From contig NZ_JNJP01000013.1 in the NCBI RefSeq assembly GCF_000701705.1, forward strand, positions 1-64,000: 64,000 nucleotides of DNA, in the 5' to 3' direction. Below are positions 1 through 8,886 of the stretch, piece by piece. Each line of letters begins with the position of its first letter. Within the stretch, counting starts at the first letter, position 1. Position numbers and translations under genes: made by a program. This DNA comes from Bilophila wadsworthia ATCC 49260. GTDB taxonomy: Bacteria > Desulfobacterota > Desulfovibrionia > Desulfovibrionales > Desulfovibrionaceae. Below the pieces are notes generated by a model. The model had not been told where the DNA came from. It searched no databases and saw only the letters and a list, made by a program, of their open reading frames with translations.

Positions 1-2008
1 CGCCGTTGAGGCCACCCACGGAGCGAGCCTTGTTGTCGCCGTCATAGATGGCGCTGGCGGCGATGCTCAAATCCGTGCCGCTGGCGATGTTGCCCTTCAG
101 GGTTCCGGCGCTGATCGTGGTGCCGCCGGAATAGGTGTTGGTTCCGGAAAGAATCAGCGTTCCCGCGCCGGTTTTGGTTATGGAGCCGGAACCGGAAATA
201 ACGCCGTCAAAGGACACGTTGTTGGCATTGGTGTTCACTGTCACGCCGGAGAGTGCGCTGCCGGTCGGCGTGCTATCCAGCTCCCCAATGTTGGCGTTTC
301 CGCTGTAGCCAAAATTTACTGATGCAAAGTTTCGTGCGATATGTACCGCGGCGTCGCTGTTTTTGTTCAACGTATTGCCGGTGAAGGCGTCGCTGCTTGA
401 GATTCCGCCCGCTACGGTTGCAGTGCTCAGGTCTGCATTGCCGGAAATGTTCACAATATTGCCCGTGGCCTTGCCGCTACCCGAGGCAACAAAACCGCCA
501 TTGACGTTGCTTTGGACCGTCCCGCTGCTGATGCTTACTATGTTGCCCGTGGCACTGCCGGAATTGGATTCGCCGCCGCTGACGCCGGTCAGCGTGCCGC
601 CGCTGACGTTCACGCTGTTGCCGATGACATTGCCGTTGGCGCTGTAGCCGCCCAGCAGCCAGTTGGCGGAACCGTTTGTCATGATCACGCTGTTGTTCTG
701 TGCAAGGCCGGCTGCGCTCATCCCCCCGTAGATGTTGTTTGTCACGCTGCCGCCATTGAAGGTGACGCTGTTGTCCGAAGCCTCTCCGCTGCCGCTGTCC
801 ACATAGCCGCCGAAGGCATTGTTTTGTACCGTGCCGCTGTGGAGGGCCAGGCTGTTGCCCGTGGCGCTGCCGGAGCCGCTGTAGCCGCCCTGTACATATG
901 TTGCCGTTACATTGGAGAAGTCGACGCTGTTGCCTGTGGCATTGCCGCTGGTCGTTTCGCCGCCGTTGACGCCGCCGCTCAATGTGCCGCCGCTGACCTC
1001 CACACGGTTGCCGCTCGCGTCGCCGCTGTCGCTGTACCCGCCCAGCAGCCAGTTGGCGGAACCGTTTGTCATGGTCACGCTGTTGTTCTGTGCAGGGCCG
1101 TTTACGCTCCGCCCGCCATAGACATTTTCTGTCACGCTGCCGCCGTTGAAGATGACGCTGTTGCCCGTGGCAGCGCCGTTGCCGTTTTGCACGTAACCGC
1201 CGATGAGATGTTCCCCCACTGCACCGCCGCTCATGGTCACGTGGTTGTCCTGAGCTTGCCCGCCGTCAACGGTGGCGATGCCGCCAAAAATTCCCAAGGT
1301 CACGCTGCCGTTTTTCATGACAACGGCGTTTTCCCGGGCAGTGCCCTGTTCCACGCGTCCGCCGTAAATGACGTTTGCTTGGGACGCCGCGCCGTCCAAC
1401 GTCACGCTGTTATTCAGAGCGTTCCCCTTACCGCTTTGACCGCCGTAGATATCTCTTACGGTTCCGCCGCTGATGGTAACTGTGTTCCCGATAACATGAG
1501 AATTTACCGAGCGGCTGTAGCCGCCGAGGACGTTGCCGGTTACGGAACCAGAATCGAAGATGGAGACGTCGTTTCCGTTTACGGTTCCCTCTGCAGCGCC
1601 GTAGCCGCCATAGACGCTGCCTAATACTGAACCGAAACCGGAGATGGAGACCTTGTTGCCGGTCACGGCACCATTGTTGGCTCCGCCCAGGATGTCGCCG
1701 CCGACCGAGCCGCCCGACAGAATGACCGTATTATTGCTGACCGGGCTGAACGCGGCGTCCACGTCATTGCCATAAACGTCGCCGCTCACATTGCCGCTGT
1801 TGATGGTGACCTTATTATCGCTGAGGCTCCCCGCAGGAAAAAGGCTGTTGCCGATATTCCAGAGGGGGCCTTTGTCAAGGTTTGAGCCGGGGTAGGTAAC
1901 GTCAGCGGCGTTGGCCGAAGGCGCAAAGCCGGGCGGCCCAACCAGCAGGGCGGCCAGCGCGCAGGCTGGAAGAAGCCTTGTGCAGGTAAAGCGGAATCTA
2001 TGCGTCAT
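1..2008 (-). CDS. Autotransporter-type surface protein with repetitive beta passenger, 3' end outside window
   Basis: The frame is open from an ATG at 2008 to the window edge (about 669 residues). A perfect AGGAGG lies a few bases upstream of the ATG. The N-terminus looks like a signal peptide (basic MTHRFRF, hydrophobic core, then a PSANAADV processing site). The rest is a Gly/Asn/Ser/Val-rich array of about 15 units of roughly 30 residues, each with a NSV-type strand and a GGxxxxG turn. This is the style of right-handed beta-helix passengers. Near the window edge it reads KTGAGTLILSGTNTYSGGTT, which matches the autotransporter-associated beta-strand repeat (PATR). The C-terminal barrel is expected outside the window and is not seen. 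Probable role: secreted or surface-displayed adhesin-like protein. Ligand unknown. Confidence 0.85.
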   Translation of the reverse strand, partial: MTHRFRFTCTRLLPACALAALLVGPPGFAPSANAADVTYPGSNLDKGPLWNIGNSLFPAGSLSDNKVTINSGNVSGDVYGNDVDAAFSPVSNNTVILSGGSVGGDILGGANNGAVTGNKVSISGFGSVLGSVYGGYGAAEGTVNGNDVSIFDSGSVTGNVLGGYSRSVNSHVIGNTVTISGGTVRDIYGGQSGKGNALNNSVTLDGAASQANVIYGGRVEQGTARENAVVMKNGSVTLGIFGGIATVDGGQAQDNHVTMSGGAVGEHLIGGYVQNGNGAATGNSVIFNGGSVTENVYGGRSVNGPAQNNSVTMTNGSANWLLGGYSDSGDASGNRVEVSGGTLSGGVNGGETTSGNATGNSVDFSNVTATYVQGGYSGSGSATGNSLALHSGTVQNNAFGGYVDSGSGEASDNSVTFNGGSVTNNIYGGMSAAGLAQNNSVIMTNGSANWLLGGYSANGNVIGNSVNVSGGTLTGVSGGESNSGSATGNIVSISSGTVQSNVNGGFVASGSGKATGNIVNISGNADLSTATVAGGISSSDAFTGNTLNKNSDAAVHIARNFASVNFGYSGNANIGELDSTPTGSALSGVTVNTNANNVSFDGVISGSGSITKTGAGTLILSGTNTYSGGTTISAGTLKGNIASGTDLSIAASAIYDGDNKARSVGGLNG
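651..1099. repeat. Direct repeat of about 390-bp period inside the autotransporter gene
   Basis: The 59-bp segments 651-709 and 1041-1099 differ at only about two to three positions, and the flanking DNA (540-640 versus 930-1030) is also clearly similar. This gives a period of 390 bp (130 residues), superimposed on the ~30-residue passenger repeat. It keeps the reading frame and looks like an internal duplication that could expand or contract by recombination. Confidence 0.8.
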
Positions 2009-2073
2009 AGGTAGCCTCCTCATGTTGTAAGGGTGAAGGATGCGGCTTGCGGCAAACGGCGCGCAACGCAAAA

Positions 2074-2102
2074 GGCCTCACCCCGAGAAGGGGCAAGGCC
2101 AT
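2074..2102 (-). promoter_or_regulatory. Terminator-like hairpin in the autotransporter leader
   Basis: On the minus strand GGCCT....CCCC pairs with GGGG....AGGCC around a TTCTC loop, with two internal mismatches, followed by TTTTG. It lies between the dinucleotide tract and the start codon, where it could act as an attenuator. Inference from sequence only. Confidence 0.35.
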
Positions 2103-2173
2103 GTTTTTGGACGGAGTGGAAACGCGGAAAGCCGCGCTACGCCTGGACGCGAGCGCGGTGGATGGGCGATGAG

Positions 2174-2213
<40 letters not shown>

Positions 2214-2481
2214 CAAGAAGCGGACCGGAACGCGCTTGCGTTCAGGGCCGCTTCCGCCAGCCACGTTCCTTGCTTACACGCAACCCGGCCCACCGTCAAA
2301 GGATGACGGCGGAAGGACGGCGGATGGTGAAGCGGAACACGCGGCATGGAAGACATCCGATGATTACGGGCAAAAAGGTATTTATGTCAGTTTATGTTTC
2401 CTTTTGGGAAAAAAAGCAAATAATTTCTGCGTCTCACCCTTTTGGGGTGATACCAGGATGCCGTTGAGCGAGTCGCACCTC

Positions 2482-2510
2482 ATTGTATTTTGAAAGGGCA
2501 CAAAGGACAA
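2482..2510 (-). promoter_or_regulatory. Candidate sigma70 promoter for the autotransporter
   Basis: On the minus strand a TTGTCC -35 element (2510-2505) is separated by exactly 17 nt from a TACAAT -10 element (2487-2482). It lies downstream of the LuxR-type gene stop and upstream of the CA tract. Confidence 0.5.
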
Positions 2511-2610
2511 TAAACAGTACAAACGTCTCTTCAGGGGCCATACTGAGGATAAGGCGAAGCGTGTATCAGTCCGCTTCTCCTTCCTTCGCCCGTCTGTTGC
2601 GACGATTTCG

Positions 2611-5283
2611 CTATTTTTCCCCGTGGAGAAGTCTTCTCAGTTCCGGGCGGTTGTTTGCGCCGCATTTCCGGTACACAGTCTTCAGGTGCGTTTTGACGGT
2701 GTTGAGGCCGAGGCCCACGCGGCATGCGATCTCCGGGCCGGTGCGTCCCTCGGCGGCGAGCCGCGCGATCTCATACTGTTTGACGGACAGACCGAACGGA
2801 ATTTCCGAAGCGCGTGTTCCGGGCAGTCCCAGATGGCGCAGCCACGGTTCCGCCAGGGCCAGAATGCGCCGCACGCCGTCTTCATGGCGCGTCTCTTGCG
2901 GCGCGAGCAACAGCAGCAGGACAAGATCGGCGTTTTCCACAAAAGGCATGAGCACATCGTCCGGCAGGGCCGCGTCCAGAGCGGCGCGCAGAGACTCAAG
3001 CGCCTTTTCCCGCGCGTCGAGCATGGCATGGGCGGCGGCCAAGAAGATATGGGCGTAGATGAAGAACAGGCGGTGCTTGTCGAAGAGAGGGGGTTGCAGC
3101 AGGGCGTGGAACAGGCCGAGCACGGCGGCGGCATCCCCGGCCAGCAGCAGAGCGCGGCCCTGCGCCAGCCGGAAATCGCCCTGGGCGAAGGCGTACATGC
3201 GTTCACCCCTGCCCTCGTGCACCCACGCGGGGATTTCGTCCGGACGCCGGAGGAGGCCGGAAAGGCGCGCCGCGCAGACCTCCGCCGTGTGCAGCAGAAA
3301 ATAATCCTGTTTTTTGGTGATCAGATCGCGCATTTCCCGCACGGCGGCGCAGGCCGTCGAGGTGTTTTTCCGCGCCAGAGCCAGACGCGCGCGCAAAAAT
3401 AGGGCGCAAAGCGTATTGCATAGTTGCCCGTGCAGCGCGGCCACGGTCTCGGCCTGACGGCAGAGGCGGAGCGCCTCGGTAAAATTCCCCGCCATGTACA
3501 GGGCTTCCGCCTCGAAAAGCAGCTCGCCGCCCGCGCCGTGCCAGTCCGCCGCTTTGTAGTAATGCGGCATACATTCCCGCATCAGCCGGATTTCCTCCCG
3601 GAGTTTGCCGCTTTCCCTGTGGAACATGAACAGCACGGAGGGACAGCCCATGCTCCAGGTGGATTCCGGCGGATACAGCCCCGTGGGGCGGCCCAGCAGT
3701 TCCCATGCCCTGCGGTGGCGGACGGACATGGCCGCGATGTCGTTGTATTCCGCAAGAGCCAGCAGCATTTCCAGTTCGCCGCGCAGCACGGGCGTGGCGG
3801 GATGCGCCTCGTCCAGCGCCGCGCAGTAGCGCGCCAGCCAGCGGCAGCGGTCGGCAAAGGCCGGAAAGTCGGACGCGGAAAGCGCGGCCAGGGCGTGCTT
3901 GAACGCTGCCCTGGGGTGCCGGGACAGGACCTCCTCCGGGCAATCCTGAAAGAGCCGGGCGAAGAAGGCGGCGCTTTCCGTGACCAGATGGCGGGCCATG
4001 TCCCGTTCCATGACCGAAAGTGCCCGCTCGAAATCGCGCGCCGCGTGATAGTGCTCCATCGCGGGAATGAATTCGTCCTCCGCCGCGAACCAGTCGCCGC
4101 AGCGGCGGTGGACGGCCTGCCGCTGTTCGCGTGGAAGTGCACGGAACAAGCGCAGCAGCAGGCTCCGGAATATGGCGTGGACGGTGTACACGCCGCTCCC
4201 TTCCCGGCGGCGGACAAACGAGTTCTGTCGGACAAGCGCCTCCAGAGCTGCCCGAGTATCCGTGCCGCAGCAGAAATCCGCCTGCGGCAGGGTGAACTGC
4301 TCCAGCGGGCAGAGCGCGAAAAGCATGTCCCGCACGTCCGGGGAGAGTGGGCGATAAAGCTGTTCTTCCAAAAGGGCGGCCATATCCGGTGGCAGTTCGT
4401 TCTCGGAATACTGCGGGGAAGATAAGGAGGAAGATTGCGGGGAGGGCAGGGTGAAAGAACGGGCGAAGGCGGGCAGGGAAAAAGACCCGTGTTGCGCGTA
4501 ATGGCGGCAATGCAGATATACGCCGCTGACCCATCCGCCCGTGGCCCCATGCAGGGCGCGGATCTGTTCCGAGCTGACCTTGAGGCCGCACAGGGCGCAG
4601 TATGCCCGGATGTCTTCTTCCGAAAACGCCAGCAGGGCCGGGCCGAGGCGGGCGAGCTCTCCCTTGAGGTCCGATAGCAGGGCGTCGTCCGTTTGGAAAT
4701 GCCGGGTGGTGAGCACGATGTGCAGATTGCTCATGGCCTGCCGGGCCAGTATCTGGAAAAAGCGGACGCACGACGGCGCGGAAGCCAGCAGGTGCACATC
4801 GTCCACGACCAGCACGGTGGGTCTGGCAAAGTCGAGGCTCTCCAGCAGTTCCAGCGCCGCATCGCGTCGGGCCGCGTCATCGGGCGCGAAAGGCGGGCCG
4901 AGCCTGCGCAGCGCCCGCGCCGTTTCCGCCGTCTCGGGCAGACGCTCAAACTCCCTGCACAGGGAGCGCCAGAAGGCGCCGTCCGGGGAATCCAGCACGG
5001 AAACCCAGATCACGGCCAGGTTTTCCCGGCGCAGAAACTCGCGCACGGCCACGGTCTTGCCGTAACCCATCGGAGCCTCAATGACGGTCAGGGGTGAGGA
5101 AAGAATGCCCGTAAGCGCGGCCAGCAGACGCGGGCTGAAGTAACGGACATCCGAGATGCCGGTGTAAACATTGTGTTCCATAGGAACCGCCTGAGGAGGA
5201 TTTTCCCTGACGGTATCCTGTTTGGTGCTCCCTTGGCAAAGCGTATTCGGTGGCATCCGAAGTGGACGGCGTTCGCTCCACAT
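2611..5283 (-). CDS. LuxR-family transcriptional regulator of the MalT/LAL (STAND ATPase) type
   Basis: 890 residues from the ATG at 5283. An alternative ATG at 5181 (residue 35, MEHNVYTG) starts closer to the conserved region and may be the real start. A P-loop, APMGYGKT, is at about residues 70-77, and a Walker B-like LVVDDVHLL follows. The long middle is helical and TPR-like. The last ~60 residues form a LuxR helix-turn-helix (LSVKQYEIARLAAEG, then GLGLNTVKTHLKTVYRK). This is the MalT architecture: an ATP- and ligand-gated activator. It is transcribed towards the autotransporter 600 bp downstream, so it is a plausible regulator of it, although no binding site was identified. Confidence 0.85.
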   Translation of the reverse strand: MWSERRPLRMPPNTLCQGSTKQDTVRENPPQAVPMEHNVYTGISDVRYFSPRLLAALTGILSSPLTVIEAPMGYGKTVAVREFLRRENLAVIWVSVLDSPDGAFWRSLCREFERLPETAETARALRRLGPPFAPDDAARRDAALELLESLDFARPTVLVVDDVHLLASAPSCVRFFQILARQAMSNLHIVLTTRHFQTDDALLSDLKGELARLGPALLAFSEEDIRAYCALCGLKVSSEQIRALHGATGGWVSGVYLHCRHYAQHGSFSLPAFARSFTLPSPQSSSLSSPQYSENELPPDMAALLEEQLYRPLSPDVRDMLFALCPLEQFTLPQADFCCGTDTRAALEALVRQNSFVRRREGSGVYTVHAIFRSLLLRLFRALPREQRQAVHRRCGDWFAAEDEFIPAMEHYHAARDFERALSVMERDMARHLVTESAAFFARLFQDCPEEVLSRHPRAAFKHALAALSASDFPAFADRCRWLARYCAALDEAHPATPVLRGELEMLLALAEYNDIAAMSVRHRRAWELLGRPTGLYPPESTWSMGCPSVLFMFHRESGKLREEIRLMRECMPHYYKAADWHGAGGELLFEAEALYMAGNFTEALRLCRQAETVAALHGQLCNTLCALFLRARLALARKNTSTACAAVREMRDLITKKQDYFLLHTAEVCAARLSGLLRRPDEIPAWVHEGRGERMYAFAQGDFRLAQGRALLLAGDAAAVLGLFHALLQPPLFDKHRLFFIYAHIFLAAAHAMLDAREKALESLRAALDAALPDDVLMPFVENADLVLLLLLAPQETRHEDGVRRILALAEPWLRHLGLPGTRASEIPFGLSVKQYEIARLAAEGRTGPEIACRVGLGLNTVKTHLKTVYRKCGANNRPELRRLLHGEK

Positions 5284-5499
5284 TCCTCATTCGGTCTATC
5301 CGGTTTGAGAGTGAAGCCTGAAGGAGGTTCCGTTTCATTCCGCATAGCCTTTTCTACATCCCTCGTCTCACTGTTCAGAGTGGAATATTCCTGTTTTTGG
5401 CCTGTCCATTTTTTCAGTAAGGAGAGCGGGGTACCCCTCCCTTAAAATAGTGGAGACCAAAACTGGAGACTTCTGGTAAACCCTCCCCAGGAGGGAGCC

Positions 5500-5766
5500 A
5501 TGAAGAAGTCACGGTTTTCTGAACACCAAATCATCACAATCCTGAAGTCTGGCGAAGCGGGCAGGACTGCCAAGGACGTATGTCGTGAGCACGGTATCAG
5601 CAGCGCCACGTTCTACGCCTGGAAGAGCAAGTTCGGCGGCATGGAAGCTTCGGACATCAAGCGTATGCGCGACCTTGAGCATGAAAACGTCCGCCTCAAA
5701 CAAATGTATGTGGACTTAAGCCTGGAAAATCGGCCCTTGAAGGATGTGATCGAAAAAAAGCTCTGA
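5500..5766 (+). CDS. IS3-family transposase OrfA (helix-turn-helix subunit)
   Basis: 88 residues, full length for the IS407-type OrfA. The start MKKSRFSEHQIITILKSGE is followed by an HTH (AKDVCREHGISSATFYAWKSK) and a leucine-zipper-like tail (LEHENVRLKQMYVDLSLENR) ending in VIEKKL. A strong GGAGG lies just upstream of the ATG at 5500. Intact by itself, but its fusion partner OrfB is decayed. It binds the IS ends in functional relatives. Confidence 0.85.
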   Translation: MKKSRFSEHQIITILKSGEAGRTAKDVCREHGISSATFYAWKSKFGGMEASDIKRMRDLEHENVRLKQMYVDLSLENRPLKDVIEKKL

Positions 5767-6469
5767 AGCCAGGCCGAGAAGCGTGACGTCGTGCTGTTCG
5801 TTCACGAAGAGCATGGACTTTCCGTCAGCAAGGCGTGCACGGCATTGCGCATAAGTCGAAGCATGTTTCTTTACAAACCAACGCTGCGTGACGGCAGCCT
5901 TGTGATAACGACGCTTCTTGAGCTGGCCGAACGCTACCCGCGATACGGATTTGCCAAATATTTTGCTGTGCTGCGTCGCGAGGGATATACATGGAACCAT
6001 AAGCGCGTCTACCGAATTTATCGGCAGCTGCAGTTGAACATGCGCCGCAAAGGAAAACGGCGCCTGCCCAGCCGAGCTCCCGTCCGTCTGGAGGCGCAAA
6101 CCGTCGTCAACGGTTGCTGGTCTGTGGACTTTATGAGCGATGCGCTGATGCACGGTCAGCGTGCTTGACGATTTCAGCCGTGAAGGCCCGGAATTTGTCT
6201 CGGCGCAACTTGCCGGATGGGCTGAACAACACGGGATTGACCTTGAGTTCACTCAACCCGGCAAACCCACGCAAAACTCATATGTGGAGCGGTTCAACCG
6301 CACCTTCCGCGAGGAGGTACTGAACTTCTATGTTTTTAGCAGGCTGAGTGAGATTCGCACCATCGTTGACGCATGGGTACAAGAATACAACGAGCAAAGG
6401 CCACACGAATCATTGGGCAATCTCACACCAGAAGAGTTTGCCCTCAACATGCCGGGGGCTCCAGTTTAG
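5757..6469 (+). pseudogene. IS3-family transposase OrfB, frameshifted and internally deleted
   Basis: Pieces of OrfB are readable at 5767-6168 and 6161-6469 in different frames. Near 5773-5775 the expected KPAEKRD reading is disturbed by an apparent extra G. Around 6150-6165 the usual stretch after ALMHGQR is missing, which shifts the frame. Then DDFSRE runs directly into GPEFVSA, so about 40 residues, including the second catalytic Asp (normally within a DNGPEF motif), are deleted. The first Asp (WSVDFMSD) and the C-terminal Glu region (ERFNRTFREEVLNFY) remain. Not a functional integrase. Confidence 0.85.
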
Positions 6470-6622
6470 CTTTGCACTAACTGCGGGGGCTTTACACCCG
6501 GCCCTGGTATATTTATATAACTATAATAAATTAAAGAATAAATATCTATATTAGACGTGCTAGTCAGATATGTGAGGGACACACACTCTCTCTTCCACAT
6601 GGCCTGACTGTGTTTTTCGCGC

Positions 6623-7291
6623 TCATATCTCTTTCGCAAACATGCTCAAGAACGCTATGATGAGAAAGAGGCAGCAGAACAGAATGGCTTTTTCAGCGAA
6701 GAGGGCGGACAAGGCGGCTCCCAGCGTCGCGCCGAGCGCGAAAAAGACGACGATTTCGTAGTAGCTGAGGATGGTTTTCCTTGTATCGGGGTCTCGTGTG
6801 CGGACATAATGGAATATCTGCTCGGTAGCGCTGCGGAGATTGCCGGTACACATGGTCGTCGCCACGCTGTGCCCGTTGACTTTCCTGAAACTTTCCACTT
6901 GTACGGCGCAGACGAAGGAAACCAGGATATTGACGGCTGTATCCCACATCCCCGAGGCCATGAAGGCCGGAAAAAACAGGAGAAGCGCCTCGAAGAAAAC
7001 AACGATCTGCCTCCAGTGCAGCAGATCGTATTCCTTGAACTTGGCCCGTATCCATTCCGTGAACAGGATGCCCAGGGCAAACGCGATGATGGGGAAGAGG
7101 TAAAAGGCGACTTCCTTGATATTGCCTTCCGCAAGGTTGAGCCCGAGGAGCACGACATTCCCTGTCTGCGCATTGGCAAAGACATGCCCTCGCGTGATGT
7201 AGGTGTAGACATCAAGGAATCCTCCCGTCATCGTCAGCAGGGCGCAGAGCAGGAAAGATTCCGATACCTGAATGTGTTTGCCGTGTTTCAT
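6623..7291 (-). CDS. DUF1275 (YoaK-like) integral membrane protein
   Basis: The frame extends upstream to 7483, but the homologous part begins at the ATG at 7291 (MKHGKHIQVSESF), giving 222 residues, the usual length of the family. It has about six hydrophobic segments and the family signature GGFLDVYTYITRGHVFANAQTGN near the N-terminus. The family is widespread in bacteria and its transport or other role is not established. The gene is isolated: downstream is the IS remnant, upstream a 700-bp gap. Confidence 0.75.
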   Translation of the reverse strand: MKHGKHIQVSESFLLCALLTMTGGFLDVYTYITRGHVFANAQTGNVVLLGLNLAEGNIKEVAFYLFPIIAFALGILFTEWIRAKFKEYDLLHWRQIVVFFEALLLFFPAFMASGMWDTAVNILVSFVCAVQVESFRKVNGHSVATTMCTGNLRSATEQIFHYVRTRDPDTRKTILSYYEIVVFFALGATLGAALSALFAEKAILFCCLFLIIAFLSMFAKEI

Positions 7292-7948
7292 CCTTTGATT
7301 CAACCCGAACGGCGACTTTCCCTTGGAAAGTCGCCGGATGCGCCGGCCGGTTCCTTTTCTCCTGTGGGAGGGCGGCTGGCCGTATTCCTGTTTGCCTGCG
7401 TTCCGCAACCTTTTGCAGAAAGTATTTGGAACGCAACGGGGTGAACAGGTATCCCCGTTGGATTGAGAAGTCAAGTAAAGCAATGTGATACATCATACGG
7501 AGAAGCGTTTTTCATTTCTCCCTGTCCATTTTTCTCTTCTCTTTTCGCAACGCGGCAATAGAAATGTGCGTGGCATGTTTTCGGGGGAACACGCCACGCA
7601 CATTATGGGGAGGAGATACAGCTTACGCGGTATCCCTGTTGGAGCGCTGAAGGAATGCCAGCGGTACATCCGTATAAAACCAGACAGAAAGCTATGGAAA
7701 TCACGAAGGGAAAAGATGAACGTTTCCCATTGATCCGCTATGTGGCGGCGAGGCTTTCTTCAGGCTTATGGGATTGATCAAAGGAAGGACATCCTGTGTT
7801 GCCATGTCCGTATTCAGCACATGAGTACGCTCTTTTTCTATCATACTGAAAGAATATCCAAAAGGCAATGCGCCTCGGCAAGGCTGCAATGTCCAGGAAG
7901 AAAAACGAAACATGGCAACGCGGGCTACGCCGCCGCAGCAAACAAAAA
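7292..7948. other. Long intergenic region without a recognised gene
   Basis: About 650 bp between the DUF1275 start and the metQ terminator. Short frames here have no recognisable similarity, signal or well-placed ribosome-binding site. The only structure noted is the 12-bp-stem hairpin at 7563-7604. Confidence 0.5.
7563..7604. repeat. Long perfect inverted repeat (hairpin)
   Basis: AATGTGCGTGGC (7563-7574) and its exact reverse complement (7593-7604) enclose 18 bases that can pair further (TGTT/AACA) around a short loop. On the minus strand it is followed by TTTCTATT, so it may be a terminator. No adjacent gene explains it. Confidence 0.55.
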
Positions 7949-7973
7949 GCCCTGCCGGGATTCCCGGCAGGGC
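7944..7973 (-). terminator. Rho-independent terminator of metNIQ
   Basis: A 12-bp GC-rich stem (GCCCTGCCGGGA and complement, 7949-7973) is followed on the minus strand by TTTTTG. It sits 25 bp after the metQ stop. Confidence 0.85.
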
Positions 7974-7998
7974 ATAAAGGCGGGGAAGTAAAGACGGC

Positions 7999-8808
7999 TT
8001 AGTTGGCGGGAACCACAGCGCCTTCGTACTTCTTGGTCATGAATTCCTTGACCTGATCGCTCTTGAGAGCGTCGATCAGCGCCTTGAGTTCAGGACGGTT
8101 TTCATCTCCGGCACGCACGGCGAGGATATTGGCGTAGGTCGTCGCGGCGATGGAGTCGGCCTTTTCGGCGGACAGCGCGTCGGCCACTTTGAGGCCGCCG
8201 AGGATGGCGTAGTTGCCGTTGATGATCGCGAGGTCGACGTCAGGCAGGGCGCGGACGAGCTGAGCCGCTTCGATTTCTTCGATCTTGAGCTTCTTGGGGT
8301 TTTCCGCGATGTCGCGGCGGGTGGCGGTGAGGCCGGCGCCGTCCTTCAGCTTGATGAGCCCGTTGGACTGGAGGAGCAGCAGTGCGCGGGCTTCGTTGGT
8401 GGTGTCGTTGGGCACGGCCACCATAGCGCCGTCCTTCAGGGCGCCAAGGGACTTCGTCTTGCCGGCGTAGATGCCGAAGGGTTCGTAGTGCACGGTACCG
8501 ATGGAGACCAGCTTGGTGCCCTTTTCCTTGTTGAAATCGTCAAGATAGGGCTTGTGCTGGAAGAAGTTGGCATCCAGCTCCTTGCCTTCGAGCGCCATGT
8601 TGGGCTGCACGTAGTCGGAGTATTCGATGATCTGGAGTTCATAACCCTGCGGTTTCAGAACATCGTTGGCGACCTTGAGGATTTCCGCGTGAGGCGTCGG
8701 GGAAGCGCCGACACGGATTTTCGTGGTGGCCTGAGCCGCGGTTGCGGAACCGGCTGCGACGACAAGGGACAGGGCCGCGGCCAGAAGGGCGGAGCGGAAG
8801 TTTTTCAT
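7999..8808 (-). CDS. metQ: MetQ, substrate-binding protein of the methionine ABC importer
   Basis: 269 residues of the NlpA/MetQ family. A cleavable signal (KNFRSALLAAALSLVVAAGS, then TAAQA/TT) precedes the mature start TTKIRVGASPTPHAEILK. Family motifs ALEGKELDANFFQHKPYL and VAVPNDTTNEARALLLLQ are present. There is no lipobox cysteine, unlike E. coli MetQ, so it would be a soluble periplasmic protein. It captures methionine (D or L) for MetI/MetN. It is the last gene of the minus-strand metN-metI-metQ operon and is followed by a strong terminator. Confidence 0.9.
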   Translation of the reverse strand: MKNFRSALLAAALSLVVAAGSATAAQATTKIRVGASPTPHAEILKVANDVLKPQGYELQIIEYSDYVQPNMALEGKELDANFFQHKPYLDDFNKEKGTKLVSIGTVHYEPFGIYAGKTKSLGALKDGAMVAVPNDTTNEARALLLLQSNGLIKLKDGAGLTATRRDIAENPKKLKIEEIEAAQLVRALPDVDLAIINGNYAILGGLKVADALSAEKADSIAATTYANILAVRAGDENRPELKALIDALKSDQVKEFMTKKYEGAVVPAN

Positions 8809-8886
8809 GATACCGTATCCTTATCAAAGGTTAAAGGTTCACGGCCGCGGGCGTGGGCCCAAGAAGCCGTTTGTCGCGGAAAAAGA

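Larger units (their letters stand above)
5458..6472 (+). mobile_element. Degenerate IS3-family element (IS407-like group)
   Basis: Two ORFs arranged as orfA and orfB, with the motif AAACTGGAG in inverted orientation near both ends (left about 5459-5467, right about 6461-6469, the latter overlapping the orfB stop as is usual in this group). The slippery A7 run at 5753-5759, where orfA normally shifts to orfB, is still present. orfB is broken, so the element cannot make its own transposase. No target-site duplication could be identified with confidence. It is inserted between the LuxR-type gene and the DUF1275 gene. Confidence 0.8.

Noticed and set aside
512..1624. Long plus-strand open frame with Ala/Val/His-rich translation
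   Set aside because: It is the antisense of the repetitive autotransporter gene. Low-complexity composition follows from the Gly/Asn/Ser/Val repeats on the other strand, and there is no ribosome-binding site.
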